A stretch of DNA of 64,000 nucleotides from Augochlora pura (GCF_028453695.1 NC_135773.1:21997782-22061781); one strand, 5' to 3'. Counted from the stretch's first letter, positions 37,029-50,682 are shown. The notes: generated from the sequence alone by a model not told the origin. Translations and numbers: made by a program.

Positions 37029-38569
37029 TGAGAGATTATTAGCGAAATTACTGTAGCTCTTTTATCTTTGAATTAGAAGAATCGGTATTTTAATTAGGGG
37101 TTCGATTTTGACTTAACAAAACACTACGTATTATTTGTAAAATAATATAATATTATATTAATAATATATTATGTTAAACATGATTCCATTTTAATATATT
37201 ACATTATGTTTATACGTATATAATGTAATATATTATTAATACATTAAATATAGTAATAGTAATAATATTAACATAATAATATATTATTAATATATTAAAT
37301 ATAGTAATAGTAATAGTATTAACATAGTAATATATTAAAATTAAATCATGTTTCATAAATATGCATGTACAAAATATATACTATAAAATATATTTTATAT
37401 TATATTATATAAATGTCTCCCAGAATAAAGAGTTTTTTTTGACATTATAGTTTTTACATTATTGTTTAGTACATATAACATCTGCATATAATTATATATT
37501 TATATCTACGTCCACCAACAAAGTCACAATTTCGAGAAATCACGAGAATAACTTAATAATTTGCTGGAGTTCCGCGAGCACTTCCTCCATCGCGCCTCAA
37601 GATAGGGTCAAGAATAGCGCACTCGGTAGCCTAAAAATTGGAGGGCGACCAAGCGAGAGCAAAGAAGCGAAGTCGACTCTGATCCCGGCACCCGAAACGC
37701 AGCTTCCTTTTCCCGGTTCAGTCGATAAGAATTCGGGACGTTCATTTTTTCGCCGGCTCGAACAGGAAACTAATTTAAACTCGAATTACTTGGCCGGGCT
37801 TCGCTTCCTGTTCTTCCATCGTTCCAAAGACAAAGAGAGAATGGAAGGGGGGAGGGAACGCGCGGGTGGAGATACGGTGGAAAGCGATCCAACATTGGGT
37901 GCAACGTGTGACGAGAAGCCGGGGAAGGAACGGAAGCCCGCGTCGTATATCAGGAGCGCGGTTTCTCTTATCGACCGGCTATCCGCAGGGGCTAAGCGAT
38001 TTTTGAACATCTCGCCGACAGGAACGAGCTCCGGGACTGGGCTGATAAAAAAGGCACGGCCAGCTGGCGCGAACGAGCCCGTTTTGTTCGCTGGGTCCGT
38101 TCAGAGTTTTCTACGACGGCGTCGCCGACGCCGCGGCGACGACGACCAGACGCCGCCACCCTTGGATTCAAGACTATCTGTGCGGTACGCCTCCGCTTTC
38201 CCGTCAATTTATTCGGGACAGAAAAATCTTTATTCGGCCGAGGATGAAAACGGCTCCTCGTAAATGGTCCTCGAAGGAACCTTGATAAAGCCGGGAAGGG
38301 AAAACAGTTGCTCTCGGCTATGTAACCCTTCGGCTCGCGCCGGATGGCTCGTCGAATTGGTGGGTAATCTAACTTTTTGCCCAACTAGGGTGTTTTGTTG
38401 AGTCTCTATGGGTCTATATAGCTTTTAGGTTATGTAGTAATCTATCGATATTTTGCCAAATAATTTTCGATTTTTCATGTTCGCATTTTTAAAAAACAGG
38501 CAAGTCATCAACAGGCTCATTTTGCAAATGCATTAATTTGTTAGGCATTGAGTCGTTTAGAATATTTCG

Positions 38570-38920
38570 AAATTAGATATTAACATAATATATTTAAACC
38601 AAACAATATTATTAATATAATATTTCTAAATTAAAGATTAATATAATATATCTGAATTAAATATTAAAATAATATATATAAACTAAAGAGTATTATTAAT
38701 ATAATACTTCTAAATCAAATATTAATATAACATATCTAAACTGAATAATATTAGTAATATAACATTTCTAAATTAAATATTAACATAACATATCTCCAGT
38801 AAAATAATATCGCTAATATAATATTTCTAAATTAAATACTAATATAATATAACTAAACTAAATATTAATATAACATATCTAACCTAACTAATATTATTAA
38901 TATAATATTTCTAAATTTCG
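38570..38920. repeat. AT-rich minisatellite, about 60-bp unit
   Basis: Five or more imperfect units of ATTAATATAATATTTCTAAA then TTAAATATTAATATAACATA and TCTAAACTAA. Confidence 0.65.
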
Positions 38921-40337
38921 TGACACGATTGATTCATAAAGCAATGTGCAAAATAATCACGACTCGCAAATCGTACTGTGTCTTTTCCAACTCCGTTCGA
39001 TTAAAAGTGGTATATTCTATTGTAATTCCATTGTATTAAATTCGATTAGATTCGAGTCATGATATACCAGCTGTATAGGTACTTGTACATATGCCAGCGT
39101 AAATACTAATGTTCGTACCACAAAGAGCACGCGATCTTCTCGACAGAGCAGATTCGAGTTGCTCTCTCCGACGTTATCAGAACAGGGCTACTTGAAAAGG
39201 TAAGCCATACTTGTGACGGAGACCCTTCGACGGGATCGAATCATGCTTCCTGGAGATTGGATAAAGTACATTGCTCTTATAAAGGATCGACTCCTTATTG
39301 TCCAATTACGGTTCGGTGACCGATATTCGTGCACGTTCTTGCGACTGACCTATACATTCTGCAACAATCATTTTTGTGAATTAGAAACGACTTTATTGTT
39401 ACAGGAGCGTTGCTATTTTCAGGCTATTCGTTAAATATAATATCATCAATAATAATATTAATTTTATTTCGATATAAAAAACGAGAATAACATCCATATT
39501 TAGCAGATCACGTTCCAAGTATTTATAAAAAGATTGACATGACATTATTAAGCAAGCACAATATTAAATAACTCATTTTGTAACATTGATGCTACGTGCT
39601 TGCGCATTTATTTAATGAGCTAAAAAATAGTTTCTAACAGATCTAGAATGGAAGAATTAATTTCCATCGCAAAACTGGATCGTAACGAATCTGTTTTATT
39701 ATTATATACGATTATTAATAACTACAGATAATACAGCTAGTTTTAATAGAATAACGAATAACTAGAGTGAAGAGTCGAGTAAAAATAGCTCGGCGTACAT
39801 CGTAAATTCAACGCAAATCTAGTTTCATCGCGCAAATGGAATTACCTATTTTTATCGACCAATTCATTGCAGAGCATTTCAGTACAAGAATTACAGAAAA
39901 CCCACCCCATTTTTCCACGACCATCGAAACATTGCGTATTGTGCAACAAGACAATCGAATACTCAGAAAATCGACCAACGAACCCCACTCGCGCCAGATG
40001 CGCGCGATCATAATCCAGCAAAGAATACTTCTACGCGAATCGAGTCATCCGTTCGCCGCCAATGCATTCGCGCTACGTTTTCTATGCGCGTACGCTTGCA
40101 ATTTATCTTCAGCATCCGACGGACCCGGAAACAGAAAATTCTTAAGGCAGCATCTCGGAGAGGGAGAGAGGATGATGGTCTCATCCGAGCAGCAGCAGCA
40201 GCAGCAGGAGCACTCGACGAGCGTCCCGCGAAGATTGCATAACGTGTCAGCGAACTTATCTCGCATGAAACAACTCGCATCGGGTTCGTTGAATCGCGCG
40301 CGCGGCCACGCCGTTGAACGGGTCGCGAGTGCCTCGC

Positions 40338-40376
40338 AGAGAGAAAGAGAGAGAGAGAGAGAGGGAGAGAGAGAGG
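40338..40376. repeat. (GA)n microsatellite
   Basis: GA run with GAAA and GGGA interruptions. A (CAG)n run lies upstream at 40189-40206. Confidence 0.95.
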
Positions 40377-41385
40377 GTTTCCTTGCGTAAATATCGCGCG
40401 GTGAAAATGTGTCATCCGCGAGTGCGCGCGGCACTCGGCGCCGCTTAATTGCTCACCCCCAATTAAGCCGGGACGCGCGACTGCTAAGTAGATCGCGCGA
40501 CGATGTCCTTTTTTACGCGTTCCCTCGATCTTCCCCGGTCAGATTTCTCGGTATCCGAGCGAGCGCGCGTCTCCTCTCCGTCCTATTTCGAGGTCGGCAT
40601 TAATTCATGTATTTTCCTTTTTTCTCCCCCTGTTCCGCTTTAATTCATGCCCTTCCGCGCTCGCTGATTCAATGGCTCGCCGGTCGAGGGCACTCGGCAT
40701 TTCAGCCCGGTTGATTATTCGCGTTGTGCACCGCCGATCCCGTGCGCGCGCGCGCGTTTTCCACCAGCCATGCCGATTCGACGGACATTTGTTGCTCCGC
40801 TCAGCTCCGCTCTGCTCCGCGGCTCCTTCTACACGCTTGTTGATTCGTGCTTGTTCTTTCACCGGCCAGAATAATAAGCTCGCGGGCCTATTGGCCGGGC
40901 GAAGCGTTTAACGGTGAAAATAATGAATTACACTCGAAAAAAAGGAAAAGAAAAACAGGAACAGAAAAAACAACCGCTGGCCGCCGACAAAGGGATCCGG
41001 GGGTGGGGGTGAAAAAAAGTGCATTGTCGACGATCGCGAGTGGTTTTTCGCCCCGCGTTCCCGCCAGTATAAACCGAGGACCATCGAGAAACGGCGGTGC
41101 GGATCTTGCTCCGGCTTTGACCAAGGAGCAGCTTTCATTTACGATTAGCGGGGGGCCGAGCGTGTCAAAGGGCGGGCCGCCCGCAGGCTCGAAACGGCGT
41201 CGCGAGCGGGGCCGAATCCGCGCCGATGGTCGAAGGATCGCCGCGGCGGATCGGCGACAAAGAAAGGGGAGCTTCCGCCCGGGTTTCGGGGGCCGAACAA
41301 AGACAAATTAACCGGGCCAAGTAGAAAAGTTTTAATTGCATTCGGCCACCGAATCCGCTGCCGCTTTTCCGGCTCGGTCGACCGA

Positions 41386-41419
41386 CTCTCTCTCTCTCTC
41401 TCTCTCTCGTTCTCTCTCT
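41386..41419. repeat. (CT)n microsatellite
   Basis: CT run with one CG interruption. A second CT run lies at 41579-41621. Confidence 0.95.
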
Positions 41420-41578
41420 GCTTCCGCTTTTTGTTCCCGTGCCGTTTCGGCCGCGCGGCAAACTACGGCGGACGATCCGAGACGGAGGGAAAAATAGGAG
41501 TCACGGACCGCCGGATTCGTTATGGCCGGCCATCGCGGAAGTTTCGCGCGGGGATCGATCACCGGTCGCGAGTTCGAC

Positions 41579-41581
41579 TTC

Positions 41582-41621
<40 letters not shown>
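41579..41621. repeat. (CT)n microsatellite
   Basis: CT run with a CCC interruption. Confidence 0.95.
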
Positions 41622-41624
<3 letters not shown>

Positions 41625-42233
41625 GACGTTCCTCTATCGCGGAACCGCGGGACACGTCGACGAAGAAAAGTAACGACGAATGGTTAATGGCGGATTATTT
41701 TTATTCCCGGCCCCGTGAAACGCCGGCTACCGCGGCCGCGCTAACGACTCTTCGAGAACTGCGCTCGTTAAATGGATTTGCTTCGAGAAATACCGATTTC
41801 TCCGTAATTTCCGTTCTTCTCTTCGACCTGCTGCCCGCCGCTCCTTCCGGTCCCGGCTATTGTCCAGATCTGGCGGACGATCGATCGCCAGGAAATATAG
41901 CTCGCGAAACGAACTACCGCGGCGACGGCGGCCCCTGCGTCGGGGCACCAACGATTCCGCGCGGACGTCTTCTTCTCGCTACGCGGCTTCTTCGACGATT
42001 CTTTGTCGGATCAACTCGTAAAACGTTTCGCCGTGTTTTACGAGCCGGCCGACGACCTGTGAAATCGCTTTTCGAACGGCGCTGTGGAGAAATTATGGTA
42101 TCTATGGGCAACGATCTGTGTATCCTTTGACTCGATCTTAGAGCATCCCTTATTACGAGTTATTTATTAATTATTATTGTTATTATTTTTCATTAAAGAG
42201 CTAGTAAGGCCCTTTTGAGTTACGTAGAGTTAA

Positions 42234-42290
42234 CCCTTTCCGGTCGGGTGGCCAAATTCGCCGAATTATAATTATTATATATTATTAATT
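42234..42290. mobile_element. TTAA-ended repeat, left end only
   Basis: It starts after TTAA (42230-42233) with CCCTTTCCGGTCGGGTGGCC. It passes into an AT-rich minisatellite; no right end was recognised. Confidence 0.4.
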
Positions 42291-42394
42291 ATGTTTATAT
42301 ATTATTATATTTTTTTTTCTGATAGTACGAGCTAATTGACTGAATTTTATATAATAATTATTTTGATCTTAGTAGTCACTCACTTTTTGTACTC

Positions 42395-42645
42395 GTCTAA
42401 TTCATTTATTATATTTATTCAATTCATTTATTATATTTATTTAATTCATATATTATATTCATTTTGATTATATTATCGTCGATACAGTAATTATCTTGAT
42501 CTTAGTATTCACTTATTTTTATATTTGTCTAATTCATTTATTATATTCATTCAATTCATTTATTATATTTATTTAATTCATATATTATATTTATTTAATT
42601 CATTTATCGCATCCTTTCAATTCATTTGTTATATTAATTTTGATT
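42395..42645. repeat. AT-rich minisatellite, about 22-bp unit
   Basis: Units of AATTCATTTATTATATTTAT repeat, with a larger block around TTTTGATTATATTATCG, ATCTTAGTATTCACT occurring twice. Confidence 0.65.
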
Positions 42646-44239
42646 ATGTTAACATTGTACCATTATACTTGCGTTATACATTTATTGTTATTCCGTGTAC
42701 GACCATAGAATTGTTTCTTACTGTTTCAACAGCGGAACCGGCTATTTCTAAAATGCTTTTGCATGTACTCGACAACATCTCGATTATGCGATCATAAAAC
42801 CTAACGATATGACTGCCACGCTCTCGGCTTCTAGTACCATTTTCAACACCGAGCAAATACTGTCTTTCTTTCTTTTTTTGTACGTACGTGGAACAGTGGT
42901 TAGAAGGCGTTACAATGTACTTACCCCCTCCGGGGTAGTTATTTTAACCCCAAAGGATCATAATTTGAGGAATTAAACGGTTAGCAGACGTTTAACAGCC
43001 GCGACGACCACATTGTGTTATACTGCTTTCGCACGCTTTACTGTTGGTTTTGTTGAAATACTTTATTCACGGGATATGTACGGGATATATAATTATATCC
43101 TGTGAATGAATTATTTTGAATAAAATATCTTGTGAACACATATTCGTTATTTCGAAATATATATAATAATGGTAATAACATATAATAGTATATAATATTG
43201 TTATAGCTTATAGTAGTACAAAATACTACAAAGTAGTACAAACAATACTTTTAACCCAATATTAGATAACAATTTATTAGTTGCCACGATTTACAGAATC
43301 CAGATACGACACTGTTGCAATCGCAATGGGATCTAATAATAGACAATATTAATAATAATCACGCGATCTTCGTCAACAATTTTAATGCTCTTTGCTTAAA
43401 TGAGAATTGCTCAAAGACTAATTTAAATTGAGAAAAATATCTTAACAGCCCCCAATAGAATTGATTTACGTATTCAAATGAATAATGATACAACATCTAA
43501 TATGGAGTTAATATTCTCGTCCAAGAACTTATCTAATAAAATAAATATTAAAGTGCATAATGATATTTCCAAATAAAAATATCTATCTACCGTAAAACAT
43601 CATTAATGAAAAATCTGTTAGAGTGGCGTAAAATATAGCAAGACTATCATACTGTACATACTGAGACAACCCTGAACCAGAAATTTTCCAAAAATCCGAT
43701 CCGACTTGCAATCGAGAAGAAAGCAATACGGCGTACACGCCCCGGCACACCTCCATAAACCGGCGCGGATCGCGTCGAAACGCTCGGATACCTTTTATTC
43801 CCGCGAGCAAACAGAAGCTCGCGATCGGTCGCGCGGTAATTCGCGGCAAGCCGAGCGTCGGATTTCCGGCGGCGAGATCCGCGCCGGAACGGTTCGGCGA
43901 CGGCAAAGGGAACACGCGAGCGAGGGACCGGCAATTTTGCGGGCAAAACGCGTTAACCGTCCGCGCCGACTCCGAGCTGCGAGCACCGGAAGAGCCGCGG
44001 AGAGAGAGATAGAATCTGTCGGCATCGCTTCTCCACGGGGGTCTAGCAGCGAAAGAATCAATCGAGTTTGCTTAGGACCGCCGCCGCCGCCGCTCGCGCC
44101 GTTCAGGGCTACACAATTTCCACGTAGCCGGGACCGGAGGATTACCGCGAAATTTATGGGAGCAGACAGAAATCCAATTAGTCCCGGGAACACAGTCGGC
44201 CCTGAGAGGATATATTAGTTTGCTTCGGCATGGCTGAGC

Positions 44240-44282
44240 CTCTCTCACTCTCTCTCTCTCTCTCCCTCTCCCTCTCTTTCTC
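44240..44282. repeat. (CT)n microsatellite
   Basis: CT run with CAC and CCC interruptions. Confidence 0.9.
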
Positions 44283-44868
44283 CTCCCACTCTCCTTCGGG
44301 ACTCTCTTCCGCCTCTCTTAAAGAGGATCCATAAATCCATTTGGCAGGACCAACTTCCCGGGAGAGCGCTCTCGAAACTCACGAATCGCTAAGTCGCTCT
44401 CTCGCCGGTTTACGCGGCGAACTTCGACTGCGTTCCGTCAGGCATCCACCGTCCGCTTTGTTATCCCGTTTCGCCGAATCCTCCAGATACAGCCGCTGTA
44501 CGCGCGTTTGGACGGAGGAAGCTTTTCTTGCGAGAACTGTAGACATTCGTGTCTGCCAAAGGACAGTTGTCTCGTCGTTGCGACGTTCCTGTGTGACGCG
44601 TCCCGTCAACTGATTCGCAACAAGCCTGTACAGTGTGTACCTTTCCTAGTCAGCCTATCCTAGTCCTTTGAACCGTTGACACACGAGATAGACTCATGAA
44701 CTACAATCCTCGATTGACTCAGCATTGATGAGAATATTATAAAAAGAATCCCTGTACAAAATAAAGTTTGCCTTCTAGCTTGAGAGCTAAGAGCAAGGAC
44801 CTCTAAGAATATCCTACGAAACTCTGTTTAAGTATAGCTTGTCTACGGGGCTATACCCTGGCTTAGTA

Positions 44869-45018
44869 CTGCGGCGATTACCTTCGCCAGTCGACAACAG
44901 ATGGATTCCTTTCGCGAAAGCTACCTAAGACTGTCCCTGTTTCTATATATACCACGAAACCGTCGTTTTACCCTTATGTAAGGTAAAACCCGCTAGAAAG
45001 CCTTACTCGAGTCCTCCC
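44869..45018 (+). repeat. Dispersed LTR/promoter-like repeat, copy R4
   Basis: It starts CTGCGGCGATTACCTTCGCC. The core is GACTGTCCCTGTTTCTATAT then ATACCACGAAACCGTCG, followed by CTTATGTAAGGTAAAACCCG and CTAGAAAGCCTTAC. It is the closest match to R2. Confidence 0.65.
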
Positions 45019-45714
45019 AAAATCACTAGACTCCTTGGATCGACACAGTAATATTGCGAATGAGGGATGTTTTCATCGTCACTACCCAGTCACGTGACAA
45101 GTCCGTAGAATAATTGAAAAAAATAGAGATACTTAGGGTCCGTGAGTTTGTTTTATTTTATTTTATTTTCTGGAGATATTAATTTCGAAATTATTTATAC
45201 CAAAGGGTAAGTTGAACATAGTAAGAGGTCAGACAAGCATCTTCAGTCACCAGCTTTCTTACTCATATTATGCTACCACAGTGTATTAATATTCTATAAT
45301 TTATTTAATATCGAGCACAAAGCATAATATCGTATAAATTATTAGATCTTCACGATTTGTTCAAATTCATATTTTATTTTCGAGATATTGACAGTTAAGA
45401 CTTGCAAGTTTGATTTCTCTACATAACCTTAACATAACCCCCTTTATAAACCTGAACCGACTGATCGGTTCGCCACACGTGTGTGCACAATGGTGAAGGA
45501 CAATGTCCCTGACTGGAGCCATCTCTCCTTGGGCACCCTACTGTAATAATTCTAATCTGGGACACTACCCTCTGTTTTTCGATTCTGTGTGCACGTACGT
45601 GTGGCTCGTTGATCAACTGGCTGGGGTTCAAGCAGCACGCGTCGAAAGTCAAACATTAATTTTCAATTTTACCATTAATATGTCATTATAAGGGATGATA
45701 AAATAGTTCTTGAT

Positions 45715-45875
45715 ATCTATTAGATATTGTAGATATTATAGACATTATAAATATAGATATAGATATTATAGATATTAATATAGATATTACAGATATTAAT
45801 ATAGATATTATAGATATAAATATAGTTATTATATATATATATATATATTAATATAAATATTATACATATTAATAC
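45715..45875. repeat. AT-rich minisatellite (AGATATTATAGATATTAATAT)
   Basis: Short units of GATATTATAGATATTAATAT grade into ATATATAT. Confidence 0.6.
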
Positions 45876-46034
45876 CTATTAGAATCGCATTAAATACAGA
45901 AAATTATATATTAATATACAGGATGAGTCATCTAACAATTAAACATAAAATATCTTCGATATTTCTAACGAACTGAAAAAATGTTTAAGAAAAGTATAAA
46001 TTTAATTTGTCCTTGCTGTATATGTCCTCCTTTA

Positions 46035-46205
46035 AAAAGTTGGCTCTTTAATTATTATTTGATTATTTGTTGACTCTTCAATTATTATTTGACTATTTGT
46101 TGACTCTTTAATTATTAATTGACTTTATTATTCTCTTTACTTATTAATTGACATTATTATTCTCTTTAATTATTCTTCAATTATTCTTCAACTATTGCAT
46201 AACTC
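46035..46205. repeat. Minisatellite (TTGACTCTTTAATTATTA unit)
   Basis: About seven imperfect units of GACTCTTTAATTATTATTTG and ATTATTCTCTTTAATTATT. Confidence 0.6.
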
Positions 46206-46839
46206 TTCGTATTTATTATTAACGTCGAGATTAGGTACGAGAATAGCTTCCGACATCCGCAATGCATTATTGTGCGAACAGAAGAAGCTGCCGGCTTAGC
46301 ACCGGACCGGACCGGGTACTCGAATATTCGGTTACATCCCTGGATGCAGTGTATTACCCCAGAGTAGCCAGACTAAAGTTGAAACTGGGTAACACGCACG
46401 ACACACATTGTGCAATAATAAACTTCTATGAATATATACTAATCTGCATTTCGACTCCAAAAGTTCTTCCCCTGGTTCTATAATCACACGAATGACAACC
46501 TGCCACGTATTTACATATTTATGGTGTTTCTGTAATATAAACGTACGCTCGTAATTGAACCCCTCGCTTTGCAATGTTAAGGGAAAATTCTTGACAGCAA
46601 TTACGAACACTATATTATCACTTTATGGTAACCAATAATTTAGCATCAATTATTAAGATAAATGAATTAGTATATAATATTATATAATATTGTTATAGTA
46701 TTACTATAATATAGTATATAATAATACTATAATATAGTATATAATATTACTATTTAATTTTCTGAATATTACATATCTCCTACGATTAAAAAACAAATAA
46801 AATCGAAAGAGAAACGAAAATTCAATATTAAGCTAAATT

Positions 46840-46905
46840 TTTACGACCGGTCGGTAAATTGTTATTATATCGAATTTATTAGAGTCACCACTCGAGCGCA
46901 AAGGG
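46840..46905. mobile_element. TTAA-ended MITE, right end only
   Basis: The right terminus AGAGTCACCACTCGAGCGCA then AAGGG precedes TTAA at 46906-46909. It is the inverse of the CCCTTTGCACTCGAGTGGTG terminus. The left end was not found. Confidence 0.5.
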
Positions 46906-47439
46906 TTAAATATTGTATTAGGTGCAAGCACGTAAGAAACATAAAGTTCCTTTTTCATCGAAGAAATTAGCGCGATCGAAAAAAATTCGAGTCGCAGTAA
47001 TTGTAAAAAAAGATAGTACCGCAAGTGGTTAAATCGGTTATGCTTGTCCAGGCCACTCTATCCTCTGCCGTACGTCTCCCCTCGTCCCGTTTCTCACCCC
47101 CGGGAGCAGAATGGAGAGGGGCAGGCTCCGGTTCGCAGCGGAATTGAAAATTTCCGGGCCGGCGAGCGTCTCGCCGTGCCCTGCCCCCCTCCCCCCCCTC
47201 CGGATCCCCTTGCCCGGATCTTCGAATATTTCTGGGCAAACAAGATCCGGTAACCCGTATCGAGACTTTCCGATCGCTTCCCGCTTTGTTTCCGCCTCGA
47301 GATAGGCCGGATCCGCGCGGCCGTAACGAGAGACGTTTCCGGGGAGATGTTTTTCTTACGGCATAGATTCGCCTAATAGTTGACCGCAATCGACATCAAT
47401 TAGCAGTGCTGCAGCGCCGTCGTTTGAACCGTCGAACGG

Positions 47440-47464
47440 CTCTCTCTCTCTCTCTCTCTCTCTC
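47440..47464. repeat. (CT)n microsatellite
   Basis: Pure CT run. Confidence 0.95.
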
Positions 47465-47945
47465 GAAGACGTTATCGCGTTTACGAGTGCTTCGGGTGTA
47501 TTCGGTGATTTCCGCGCGCGCACTTCTCAGCCTCGTTACTTGTCGCGGTGGTTAAACACGCGTGAAACTCGCTGCACCGTTTCTGCGAAGTCGCGGCGGT
47601 ACGATGCCAGATGCAGTTAATGATGCGGGCTATTCGCGAACTTCTCGTATCGTAATAGATATATGTCGCGAGTGGCACGAATACGGAATCCTACGGATAT
47701 CAATGAGAGGGGGACGAGACTCGACGAAATCTTCGCGAATGGCGACATTAAACGGTAGACATGATCGCCCTTTCAAGCACGTACCCTACACGCGTATCTG
47801 CCACGATTCTAATTAAAGTTATGCGAATCGGCGATCTGGGTTTCTTTCTGTTGATCTATATTCTTCTGTAGATCTTTCTAAGATCTAGAGAGATCGCTTG
47901 TTTTTTATTCTTTGCGATAGATGCGAATTTTATTTTCATTCTTAA

Positions 47946-48133
47946 CCCCTTGACGTACTATGACGAGTCCGACTCGTGATGGATATCACTCGTATCTAGT
48001 TATCTCTCCGGATATTACTAGTATCGTAGCCATTATCTGATGAACAAATCCCTCTAAATTCTCAAAAAAATTGTACCTTTCAATTTTTGAAAAATTGACT
48101 CCGTTTGAAACGGTGCACGCGAGCCACGTTACA
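47946..48133. mobile_element. TTAA-ended repeat running into the assembly gap
   Basis: It starts after TTAA (47942-47945) with CCCCTTGACGTACTATGACG then AGTCCGACTCGTGATGG, the CCCCTTGACGTAC family. The right end would lie in or beyond the gap. Confidence 0.5.
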
Positions 48134-48233
48134 NNNNNNNNNNNNNNNNNNNNNNNNNNNNNNNNNNNNNNNNNNNNNNNNNNNNNNNNNNNNNNNNNNN
48201 NNNNNNNNNNNNNNNNNNNNNNNNNNNNNNNNN
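48134..48233. other. Assembly gap (100 N)
   Basis: There are exactly 100 undetermined bases. A round length of 100 is the usual placeholder for a gap of unknown size. A TTAA-ended repeat begins at 47946 and would run into the gap, which may explain the failed assembly. Confidence 0.99.
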
Positions 48234-49157
48234 CAGCCGTTATCTACGTGCCTTTAGAGCATCCGTAATTTCCTGTTGAGGCTCTCTTCGAACGAATCGG
48301 CGACGGGGCTCGTCGAAAGCGACGCATCGGCTCGTATCGAATTCGTAGAAACAAAACCGGCGGGGTGGGACGTCGCAGCAACAATGCTTGGCGGCGATCG
48401 ATATCTGTTTTCGGCGATGCGCTCGCCGCACTCGACTCCCGGAGTCTAATCGAGTCGAGTCGAGTCGAATTGAAACGCGTCCGGGATTGCGGGCGACGGG
48501 GACGCGGCGCGCGACGAAGTGTAGAAGGTAGGCGCGCGAGCGACCGTTTCCATGCAGCTGGTCGCAAATTGATGATGGTACCCGGCCAGATCGACGGGAT
48601 TCGACGTGCGGCGAGTAATCGCTTTCTCCCTTGTTACCGGCCACTTCGGGTAATTAAGTTTCCTGTAGTTTTCACAGGCCGGCAGCCACGGCTGGGTCGG
48701 AATCCAATTGCCGTAACTACCCCGCCGCAACTCTTGTATCCAACCCTCTCCCCCTCCCTACCTTCGAGCATCCACTGATTCCATCGAGCAGAGCGATTAA
48801 CCGCGTATATGCGGACGGCGAGCCGCCGCGGCTTTATTTGTATCCGGACGAATTTTCGTTTAGATGGAATCGCTCGGAGACGATCGCTGGGAATCGACGG
48901 AGGCGGAGACCGGAGACGGAGACCGATGACGAGAAACGAATGACGAGAGATCGACGGATGATGTGAATGGAGAGAGCTCGCGTTGATGTCTAGGAGTTTC
49001 TTAGACTTTTCGTTTATCTAATGTATAATAATATATAATAGCGTAAGCAAGCTATTTATCATCGTAGCAGTTCATAAGTGCTATTTAGAAATTCATTTTC
49101 GTGTCAGAAATATTTTGCTATTTTTCGAAATAATTCTTGGCACTTTTTCATGTGATA

Positions 49158-49322
49158 TAAATAGTAATATTGATAATAACAATAATAATTCATACGATGT
49201 AAATAACATGTATCCTAATAATGATAATAACAGTAATAATAATTTATACGATATGAATAACATGTATCCTAACAATGATAATAATAATAATAGTAATAAT
49301 TCATATGATACAAACAATATGC
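49158..49322. repeat. AT-rich minisatellite, about 60-bp unit, three copies
   Basis: Each unit has TAATAATTCATACGATGTAA, ATAACATGTATCCTAA and a variable (TAATAA)n run. Confidence 0.7.
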
Positions 49323-50585
49323 ATTCCAAAAATACAATATCCTAAGAACGGTGCATGTAGCCAGATGTTACTTACAAAAGACCATTATCTCATGTTTCGT
49401 TTTTCACCGTACCCTATCACTTCGAAGAAAAGTGCTGGCCAACTACAGTGCGAGCTGTTCTCTGTGCAACGTAGCTCGCAGGGAGGGTCTGATCTATGGC
49501 ACCCTTAACCCCTTGCCTTACGATTTATTTCACGACCAGACTCGCGCGAGCTTTACCTCGCGTCGGTAATAATTTCGTAACACAAAAAGAAATTACATAC
49601 AGCGAGTGTCATAGAAGAAGACAGTGGACCAGAAGATAGTTTTTTACAGATATATATATTATCGAAAAATGAACTCGATGATTTATTAAGGAGACTCGAT
49701 GATTCATTAAGGAGGCTCGATGATTCATTAAAGCTCGAGCTATTCTTTGTACATTAATTTGTGTAATAATAATAATTTGGTTTACTTTACAAAAATGCTA
49801 TGTTTTTGTTATACTAAAGGCAGTCAGTTCTAGAGAAAGAATGATTTATTAACAATGTTTATTTAAAGTGAAAAATGCTATTGAGGTTCAAAAAGCATAT
49901 TCGAAAAGCTTTTAGAAATTATGAAACTCTAGCATTATTTAAATTTCATAACAAGGTATGGGATTAATTAAACCAATTCCACGGTTAATTAAACCAAATT
50001 TATATTTAATATTTTCACTTTAAACAAGTTTCACACGCCGCATAAATTCCAATAAATTTATTCCATCGCATACTTTTTCTTAGAGGTGTGCTAACATAAA
50101 ATTCACCCCTTCAAAAGCGTACACTAATAAAATAATAATAATAATACACGTACCCTAATTAAATAATAATAAAATATGTATATTAATTAATATAAATAAT
50201 AATTGAAATGATCATCATCACGTAGATCCACATTAACACTAATTAACCAGGTACCCCCGGGAATTTAATATATATTCATAATAATTCAATATAACAAAAC
50301 ATTTCCTTTCAATCAGTGCAAACAATAGCGTGTCCTAATAGAATTCATCGTAGCCGCTATAGATAAAATTCAGTAAACGCGTCGGCAAAAAGAACGCGTT
50401 CCACGCTTATGAAAATCGAACATCCTCGGTGAACGTGCTCGCGCGAATACAGAATTCATCCGGCAAGTTAGGCGAATTATTGATAACGACGTAACTCTTG
50501 CGAACCTGTGCGCGCGATGAATCATGGGCGACGGAACTGTTGAAGTCTTCGACACGTGCTCGACTCGATACCGCGAGACCAAGAT

Positions 50586-50641
50586 GAGAGAGAGAGACGA
50601 GAAAGCGAGAGAGAGAGAGAGAGAGAGAGAGCGCGCGATAC

Positions 50642-50678
<37 letters not shown>

Positions 50679-50682
50679 AGAG
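50586..50682. repeat. (GA)n microsatellite, compound
   Basis: Two GA runs separated by GCGCGCGATACGATA. Confidence 0.95.

Noticed and set aside
42921..42935. CTTACCCCCTCCGG as a minus-strand splice donor of a further exon
   Set aside because: The upstream minus-strand sequence runs into a TTAA repeat end and AT-rich DNA without a conserved reading frame.
47954..47970. GACGAGTCCGACTCGT, reminiscent of a ribozyme core or CRISPR-like palindrome
   Set aside because: It is the terminal palindrome of a TTAA repeat family also seen at 12690, 14245 and 55860; no hammerhead core or spacer array is present.
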